29,663 nucleotides of DNA, from assembly GCA_007131535.1 (NCBI GenBank), contig SLQI01000323.1, forward strand, positions 1 through 29,663. Reading direction: 5' to 3'. The position numbers were made by a program, and so were the translations under genes. The notes under the pieces are model-generated. The model had not been told where the DNA came from. It was given only the letters and a program-made list of their open reading frames with translations, and made no database searches. Source of the DNA: Balneolales bacterium (GTDB lineage: Bacteria; Bacteroidota; Rhodothermia; Balneolales; Natronogracilivirgulaceae). Shown here piece after piece: positions 28,201-29,663 of this stretch; position 1 is the first letter of the stretch, and every line of letters begins with the position of its first letter.

Positions 28201-29663
28201 TCTTCAATGTCAGCTGCCGGTAGCCTGATTTCCACTGTTCCATCCCCATCCGGGTGAACATCAAAGGTAACCTGATCCGGTGCAGAAGTATCTACATTTG
28301 AGTATTGATCTACATTACTGTCAACAAGATCATTGATATCGAACTCATCATATTCTTTATTGAAATCGATGGTAACCCCAAACGGGTCCAGGTCGGTCTC
28401 CTCGCCTTCATCACTGGTCATTTCGGCTGTAAAAGGAGTATTGTCGTGCCAGACATCCAGCTGATTGGACTCTTCATTTTGACCTCCGTGCTCGCCGGTT
28501 GCCGCTCCCGCCGGAACTAAAATTTCTACGATCTGCCCGAAATCATTCTCCGGGTCTACTTCAAAGGTCCAGTTTTGAGAGTCAACTTCGGTTAATGACC
28601 CGGTAACCACATCACCATTGGAAACCGAAATTTGGCTTTCATCAATATCCGTTTCATTATCTATACCCTGGCCAAACTCCACCGCTACTTCAAAGGGTGT
28701 TTGATTAGTTCCTTCCGGTCCGGTGAGTTCGGCGGTAAACGGGATGTACGTGACGGTTATATCACCCTGTTCACTTTCCCCTCCATTAACGGCGGTTAAT
28801 GCACCACCGGCAAGGTCTATGATAATATCTTCCTGCTGTGTGAGATCATCCGGATTAACAGGCAGAACAAGAACATCAGACCCATCGTAAGATATACCGC
28901 TAACTTCGAGCTGCCCGCCAGTTACGGTAATGTCATTCTCATCATAATCATCGATATCCTCTCCGAATTCGGCACGCACCTCGAACGGAGAAGCACTGGT
29001 TTCATTCGGATCAACAATGACATCTGTGGGGCCTTCAAGGGTGACGGAAACCGGGTTGTGGGTAACAATAAGTTCATTGGAAGCTTCATTGGGATCCCCT
29101 TCGCTGTTTTCTACAGCACCGGCCTCCACTTGTATGGTAACATCTTCGGATGTTGTAGCTGCATCGGGAATAATAAAGATCGTCCACTCGGCATCCTCAC
29201 CGGTTATATTATCGGCCGTTCCATTAGTAACTTCGACATCATCGGTGGTAAAGTCGGTGTCAATATCATCGCCGAATTTCACATCTACTTCAAAAGGGAT
29301 GCCCGTGGTGTCGGCGGGGCCGGTGAGGGTGGTGGAAATATAGTCATCGATGTTTTGGTAATCCTGCCACTGCAAAAACGGATAGCCGTCGTTAACATCG
29401 GGATTAGCTCCCCAAGTGTCATTAAAGTCAAAACCTACTAAATTATCTTCACCATCCGGCCAGGTCATTTCTTCAGTTGACAATGCTGTAACGCCTGAAT
29501 CACCACCGTCTTCAACACCTACAGCCGCCTGATCCAACCCCGGATCATTGACATCTTCATCCCAATATGCTTGAGTTATATCATCATTATTGACACCAGC
29601 AAACCCACCAATTTCATCACCACCTCCTGAAATCTCTACCGTTCCGGCCGCAAAAGAACCGGA
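13020..29663 (-). CDS. Giant type IX-secreted multi-Ig-domain surface protein (partial, 5' end beyond window end)
   Basis: The frame is open from the window edge to the TAA at 13022-13020: 5547 residues visible and more outside. The TTG at 29537 is not a real start, because 42 in-frame codons precede it. Domain order from the N side: a GLUG-type segment (IGGFAGVNNDDITQAYWD) with linker; about 46 bacterial Ig-like domains (15555-29333) with the recurring core PTN..I.FEI.FSEPV..L...DF ... YTLTV...G.V.V.LPE..FEDAAGN.N ... YD.TPP; four fibronectin-III-like domains (14397-15554) with YYWRVRATN...GEWSE motifs; a 370-residue C-terminal module with WNIITNPF; and a T9SS sorting domain (13020-13283). 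The composition is very rich in D and E, with DxDG-like loops, consistent with calcium binding and a salty habitat. Likely a cell-surface adhesin or stalk-like spacer exported by Sec then T9SS. No enzymatic domain is visible. Confidence 0.9.
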   Translation of the reverse strand, partial: SGSFAAGTVEISGGGDEIGGFAGVNNDDITQAYWDEDVNDPGLDQAAVGVEDGGDSGVTALSTEEMTWPDGEDNLVGFDFNDTWGANPDVNDGYPFLQWQDYQNIDDYISTTLTGPADTTGIPFEVDVKFGDDIDTDFTTDDVEVTNGTADNITGEDAEWTIFIIPDAATTSEDVTIQVEAGAVENSEGDPNEASNELIVTHNPVSVTLEGPTDVIVDPNETSASPFEVRAEFGEDIDDYDENDITVTGGQLEVSGISYDGSDVLVLPVNPDDLTQQEDIIIDLAGGALTAVNGGESEQGDITVTYIPFTAELTGPEGTNQTPFEVAVEFGQGIDNETDIDESQISVSNGDVVTGSLTEVDSQNWTFEVDPENDFGQIVEILVPAGAATGEHGGQNEESNQLDVWHDNTPFTAEMTSDEGEETDLDPFGVTIDFNKEYDEFDINDLVDSNVDQYSNVDTSAPDQVTFDVHPDGDGTVEIRLPAADIEDLAGNILEADAEVSVEYDGTPPEVAGFEPQQEDPTNESPIYFDLEFSKTVVNVDGADETVFDITDNVDSFSVTGEDSTYTVEVIPEGDGTVEIGFTDGQIEDDGGNTNPDTETATIEYNTSSPTVTITVDPDEPTNQSNITFDLVFSEDIPELEEEDFTLSGNVINENLTGSGTNYTLTVEAIADGDVVATLEEDSFADAAGNTNDTEFSESVEYNSTPPTAEIELAQGFSNPTNEPDIEFDITFSEPVPDLTAGDFTLTNTTGTPDLTGADDDYTLTVTPDEDGDVIVELEEGSFTDAFGNDNEEEASASVVSNTSDPEVDEFYAIPDDDPTNENPIPFFLSFTEPVVGLQSDDLDERTNVQSVSISGSGDEYIVEVTPPGDGEVVIGFDDGGFVDDAGNENTTSNETASINYNGSAPEVLNFEANHDPITSADPIEFNIEFSEEIPDLSSGAFNLSRASFESLTTANDIDYTLTVSPNTDGEVIAELPVGSFEDAAGNENEDPFSASVIYDGTRPSVTSFEPVQDPTNENPITFELTFSEPVYELDDGDFEAGSDNFFDSATIVSGADGDTQFTIEVDHSATGTGEVEVVLPENSYEDEAGNGGHDASATVTFDETDLEIVALEPASWVSDPTASDPFEVRLEFNKELAELDLDDLDVTDGDPDGYSTSNYRTFYIDISPTITDGTVTIEVPSGVFEDLAGNTNINSETTTVNYDGDIPTVELELVGWDRNAINEEAFTVEATFSEEVEGLEEDDISLFNADVENIDPDENTSTFTYTIGFLVGTQPGNDIAIKIDEDAAETTGGTGNQESDPLFIWYDDSALTAEFSTEEDDPTDAPQFEVELQFNKDEIYDFDPFADLIADNADITEVDEITEYIYTITLEPVQEGNVTLTLPQGVAEDRASNENEEEVFQIYFEEDPPEVVSIEPGPDVEDPTNQNPFEVEITFSKEIADFYEDGLTVTNASATDFTTSDDITFLVEITPDDPDGVYDIEVEVPAGVYEDHAGNSNLQDEEFFSIGYNGTNLTVELVGPEYDATNEDPFEVDLIFSEPAYDLELGDIFVNNGNAIALEGNDGDEVYTVTISPDDGDEVNVDIQLNSGRAEDIAGNENLSSELLTVLYDETPFTAAFDTEEEDPTISEEFEVTLTFNKEVIEDFESELIVNNGDFADLQQQSENEYTFNLLPDDYGIVEVILPEDVTEDPAGNPNDEATFEIEFAPDRPQVISVEPGQNTNDPTSLDPFYVNIEFDQDIDVFDETGVSDADGIVVDNGSVVGGGQIVAGNDRLFEVEISPNGEGDVTIVEIPQGVAVADGVENELWDLGFSIYYDPNRPIVERIDPGPGITDPTGAYPFQVEIEFSKPIVNFNTGDLNIHPDAEGTGFATDDNQTFIVDITPDDVGAQHEIFVEVPPDVFEDAAGNTNEGDTENFSIFYDGLAPWAEFEGPEHDATRHETFDVEIVFDDDIDTYDQNGIQIDNGDLQQLTRLDSDRFRAVIETDRGTNGDEFVTVSMYIEHDYFQNDNGTGNLESGVYEVTFDVTELTAEMSTTEPDTTSAEQILVSLEFNKEVFNLDQGDFTVTNASLINFQDLGDGNFNFELVPDEDGEVIVELPEGAAEDAATNQSPEVIFDIVSSQDPPEITEFTPIPDDPTNEAEIDFEIKFSKPITGLTLADVNTTNADKVDLTGSGDSRILTVQAVSEGLVEVEIPADRYEDTVGNRNTTSASSSITYDITRPEVAAIEPATGYDDPTNQSPFEVEIQFTKELTDFDAGDLDVEFAEATDWSSSDNETFIVEITPDEPADDAVIEISVPEKVYTDHAGNLNEADDLDFDITYRGTPPIVDELSGPEHNTTNQSPFEVYIEFSEEVSGFTTNGFNVTNGEAIQVDEDGQADQYIALIEPDAGDSVEVIIQVAEDAVENEAGNGNEESAELTVVYDVTPFTVEMESDEQDPTNADDFPLTLTFNKPVFDLDLGDLDAVNADLNNLSQVDDDEYTVEVSPLIDGPVTVTIPDGSAAEPPVDAAGNIVEAEDYEIESNRSLPFVEIFDPVPGELTNEAEVDFEITFSEPIEDLELDDFVYDNARDVGLQGSEANYILTVEAEDEGLVTITLPDDTYQDAAGNRNEQDTLATVEYDPTPPYVQQFNPVPDVDSTNAGQIDFEITFSEPVEDLVDTDFETTNAQVTNLTGDEDERVVRVEPLDDGEVKVKLNENTFRDLAGNYNVEPDSASIIYDNTAPEVYDIYADSDDPTNDAEIDFKIIFTESVTNLEESDFVITNAGNEQLQGQGDEYTLTVTAIDSGDVIVELPGNRFEDHAGNRNEDSAEASVVYNNTDPFVTSFEPINNDPTNEDEIQFEITTSEPVYGLNVQDFDVDNGFRYDLDGEDGDDSYILTITTANEGEITVTLNTESFEDAAGNENSQEAVATIEYDITPPTIEHIQALGDDPTSMSFIEFDILLSEEIYHGDLDQDDFIISNASFVNLENGNHPSDSTDNFILLVEAEDYGLVEATLTEESFTDAAGNLNEDSATDSVKYDNEPPVVEEFEAIPDDPTNNEEIDFKLVFSEPVFDIDTGDFDLVNAEDPQLTVVEDDEFTLTVTAQGHGMVEVTLPADRFEDEAGNRNQQSEMASIMYDNEPPFVEEFTTVNDDPTNDSEITFEIKFSEPVYDLRLSDFEPSNVSRVDLEPDEDGEDEYTLIVEASNEGPVEITLPEETFEDEAGNLNTGSASASIIYDDTPPVVEKFEPIPDDPTGMAFIEFELHFSELVTDLHEDDFDVVNGTAVNVLPDGDDVEEDEYTLLVEADEGGLVEVTLPEDSFEDLAGNRNNLEYYSSITFDDTAPRVTEFEPVQSDPTNESIIEFDITFSEAVYELEEDDFELTNADQLSLSGDDDSYSISVHPIDEGDVVVELPSGSYEDAAGNTNIEGASAEIEYDITPPELITFEPIPGDLTNDETIEFELVFSEPVADLRLGDFELDNALGSELDGEEDEYTLIVQAIDHGTVTATLEEGEYTDLAGNPSDETYSASTFYDENAPEVVEIVPMGDNPTNEDDISFEVTFSEPVVDLELTDFELQNATYQGFFGDEDQYVIEVEAIGEDTVTVTLPEDTYEDEAGNRNETSASAWVVYDITEPYVTYFEPVQDDPTNQQQIEFEITFSEPIQEPEVDDFTITGGTGIDVDGEEDSFTLSLEAETEGEIEVTLAPGSFFDLAGNTNTQSAESTIEYDITPPAVTEFRALSDNPTNEAEIEFEITFSEKVEQLELDDFDLTNASPGNLTGQDDQYLLTVQAVNDGEVTATLPEQVYTDKAGNYNEESDSASVVYDASKPFVEQIAPADGYADPTSSDPFFIDIRFNQEIEDFDENELIVTNGQAEGFSSDNDTTFTVEISPDQPDEHIVIEVEVPADVFTDIAGNTNLADDEDFSIVYDGIAPTVQLTGPEFDITNEDPFEIQVEFSKEVSGLDEDGFTTSDGEVIDVEEDGSPDSYIATIAPPDEELIDISIIVTAGAAQDIAGNNNESSDPLIVTYDVTPFTIEFSSDENELTNEQEFEVLLEFNKTALNLSASDLDLDNATLSSFDDIDDDLFSAVISPLGNGEVTLTVPEAVAEDQAGNPNEEGSFEIVFDNTPPEVITFEPVPDDPTNESEIDFDITFSVNVTDLSLQDFELTNADPVDLTGDDDEYRLTVNAEDDGLVEVTLPEDSYENIVGTRNADPATSSITFNGSRPRVEQIAMADGYSNPTNQSPFEIAIEFSEEIVDFDESLLAISNAEAVDFTTDNDTTYIVEVVPNDPEGEAEIEIEVPVGAFYDTAGNPLEESDVEYTVFYDSISPLVTLVGPEYNSTNEDPFEVEILLSEPVVEIDESDIFILNGTVTEVLEGDSDEHYIARVEPADGDNLVVSLQINSGSLEDEAGNANEVSNNLNVRYDTTPLTVELSSEEEEETHNNPFEVTVQFNKTVYDFDENSLGLINVSSVDIIDEGDGEFTLQVSPQSFDEVVVAIPEGAVEDPAGNENEEEARFEIEYTPERPEVVRVEADEEINDPTNVDPIRLEIEFSLEISLFREGELDIINGSVQGDASTDDDRTFMVDIRPESDGQVTVNVPEGVAFTGDGGENLPYEDTFTIIYDGSRPTISFDTNEDDPTRSSEFTVSIMFSDRVFGFDVQDIFPDNANIIDFNDAARDSFSVRIEPITDGLVTLNIPEGVTEDAAGNSNEEGEFTITYNSTPPPVVLSAPDNQATDIPVETKFDWESTQRAETYHLQVSDYEEFNSEDIIRDIDDIESSGYEVETPLSFERTYYWRVRGINDEGSAGEWSEIRSFTTVKEIPPQVTLDFPEDGKEDVPLQPEFNWLSADRADSYDLQVSTDGAFSNHVVNENEISGTDFPITENLSDAQTYYWRVRATNDAGAGEWSETFSFETILRPPGEVVLETPTDSTGSVQLDPMLAWSSAERAEHYVIEIAEEGNFDQPVMVLEDVEDVEVAINDELDWFTIYDWRVRAVNESDAGEWSDVGTFISKAEPPELLFPNPGAVDISSAPSISWASNHNGVEFEYMIFDDDELQSMVTDGNTDTTAVVVSGLEDAKTHYLRVRVIDELTTSDWSDTKVFSTRSNPAGREFSNTIRFSPPGDDGANMIPEDSRLIGLPGSENFILDEVIEGAYMQDWRAFHDTGEEEDYFVEFEADNDSLEFGEGAAYWVIHRDAVSVDDEIRPVLPTDIDTYPIELHPGWNIITNPFFDSVDWNLVKAFNLKGLEEYGIEGIPADFNEMQLFGYSSLFIEEEVMRPMKGYYFYNNPEWELEELHIPFTDFEARGLPEPEIEEMVTDPEASRIALQARWAGDDQDNEEASGNQFITSVDMVFSSDNPERFNSPYPSLQQSHYGMAINSGDAGKRSSLRRTTGSVYNEEGTEYEVDVKAPVGETLTWTADFEEMSDQARLMIVNPVTRKSYIFDNGDEIEIDVTEPEVTYTVYVGDEAYIKEIEENLLPDQVTLKDNYPNPFNPTTTIRYALVEEENVRIEVFDILGRRVQTLVDNEQQSAGWYTVEFDGSALASGTYIYRLVAGNEIKTGKMMLVK
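13284..14396 (-). other. C-terminal module between FN3 domains and sorting signal
   Basis: About 370 residues without repeats. It contains RLIGLPGSENFILDEVIEG, GEGAAYWVIHRD, LHPGWNIITNPFFDSVDW and GYYFYNNPEWELEELHIPF. The WNII(S/T)NPF-type block is frequently seen just before T9SS sorting domains in long secreted proteins of this lineage. No catalytic motif recognised. Confidence 0.6.
14397..15554 (-). repeat. Four fibronectin type III-like domains
   Basis: Four units of about 95 residues share P..V.L..P.....V.L.P.F.W....A..Y.LQVS near the start and TYYWRVRA.N..G.GEWS....F.T near the end. The third and fourth are more diverged (IYDWRVRAVNES; HYLRVRVIDELTTSDWSD). They form a stalk between the Ig array and the C-terminal module. 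Confidence 0.85.
16149..18242 (-). repeat. Ig super-repeat block 2: A-B-C, single, A-B-C
   Basis: Two ordered triads, at 17343-18242 (900 bp) and 16149-17051 (903 bp), separated by one single-type unit (17052-17342, 291 bp). A units carry PFEI.I.F..EI.DFDE and IEVEVP; B units carry GPE...TNEDPFE and YIA.I.P; C units carry SSE..., FNKT and AEDQAGNPNEE-like ends. An A-like and a C-like unit without a B between follow, at about 15555-16148. Confidence 0.75.
18243..22085 (-). repeat. Run of 13 single-type Ig-like units
   Basis: 13 consecutive units averaging 296 bp, all of the type FEPIPDDPTN.AEIEFEITFSEPV.DL...DF.L.NA...L.G..DEYTLTV.A...G.V.VTLPE..FEDEAGNRN...ASA.I.YD.TPP. This is the most homogeneous part of the array and lies between the two super-repeat blocks. 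Confidence 0.8.
22086..26345 (-). repeat. Ig super-repeat block 1: four A-B-C triads with interspersed units
   Basis: Triads at 25434-26345 (912 bp), 24534-25433 (900 bp), 23292-24203 (912 bp) and 22086-23000 (915 bp). A lone A-like unit (24204-24533) and a single-type unit (23001-23291) are interspersed. In each triad the A unit ends in IEVEVP/.VF.D.AGN, the B unit opens with GPE...TN.DPFEV or a degenerate version (VGWDRNAINEEAF), and the C unit opens FTAEFSTEE or similar and contains FNK. Confidence 0.75.
29337..29663 (-). other. GLUG-type segment at the visible N-side of the giant protein
   Basis: Translating in frame to the window edge gives SGSFAAGTVEISGGGDEIGG, FAGVNNDDITQAYWDEDVND, then a linker with NLVGFDFNDTWGANPDVNDG and YPFLQWQDY. 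GGF.G.N.D.I...YWD is the GLUG motif of filamentous-haemagglutinin-like surface proteins, and the closing W..NPDVN.GYPFL.W is its usual end. More GLUG repeats are expected outside the window. Confidence 0.75.

Larger units (their letters stand above)
15555..29333 (-). repeat. Array of about 46 bacterial Ig-like domains
   Basis: 13.8 kb divided into about 46 units, averaging 299.5 bp. Units are diverged from each other at both protein and DNA level, with FSEPV encoded by varied codons, so this is an old array rather than a recent slippage expansion. Nearly all units keep the AGN.N turn before the last strand. Units with an altered turn include those reading RASNEN, ATNQS, VGTRN and GGENLP. Confidence 0.9.

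Noticed and set aside
15555..29333. CRISPR-like or DNA-level tandem array
   Set aside because: The periodicity is about 300 bp, in coding frame, and diverged in DNA sequence; it is protein-domain repetition.
13692..29441. Many plus-strand open frames of 60-180 codons opposite the giant gene
   Set aside because: They recur because the Ig repeats recur. They are serine-rich mirror translations of the acidic repeats, without start signals or conserved motifs.
29537..29537. TTG at 29537 as start of the giant gene
   Set aside because: 42 in-frame codons upstream encode a clear GLUG motif, so the gene continues beyond the window edge.

Overview
The window looks like a chromosomal segment from a halophilic or marine member of the Balneolota/Rhodothermota side of the Bacteroidota superphylum. 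Three things suggest this: a type IX secretion (T9SS) type A sorting domain beginning NYPNPFNPTTTIRYAL, a long (1118 aa) Bacteroidota-style SecA, and promoter-like TTTG-N19/20-TAnnTTTG elements. The secreted giant protein is also extremely acidic, which fits a salty habitat. The genus-level placement is inference; no rRNA or tRNA gene is present.

Left part, 1-5788, all minus strand: the 5' part of dnaX (DNA polymerase III gamma/tau, running off the window start), an exported S9 prolyl-oligopeptidase-type peptidase, a Xaa-Pro aminopeptidase (pepP type), and an orphan HsdR-N/PD-(D/E)XK protein whose end overlaps the pepP start by 8 nt. The dnaX-S9 gap carries an octamer tandem/inverted repeat. 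The gap from 5789 to 6044 holds a hairpin element, a terminator and a good promoter candidate.

Middle part, 6045-12386: the conserved, tightly packed minus-strand cluster rpmH-rnpA-yidD-yidC (ribosomal protein L34, RNase P protein, and two membrane-insertion proteins), divergent from plus-strand secA. There is no visible dnaA or oriC signature. A perfect 12-bp hairpin closes secA and the convergent minus-strand genes to its right.

Right part, 12480-29663, minus strand: more than half of the window is one gene open at the right edge (at least 5547 residues visible). It encodes a giant T9SS-exported surface protein, with this order from N to C terminus: GLUG-type segment, about 46 bacterial Ig-like domains of about 100 aa, four fibronectin-III-like domains, a C-terminal module, and the T9SS sorting domain. 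The Ig-like domains are not a uniform array. Six copies of an ordered three-domain super-repeat (A-B-C, 900-915 bp each) interrupt runs of a simpler single-domain type. Directly downstream, translationally coupled through a Shine-Dalgarno that overlaps the giant gene's stop codon, lies a small gene for an unrecognised exported, single-membrane-pass protein. The giant protein with its coupled small partner is the most unusual locus here.
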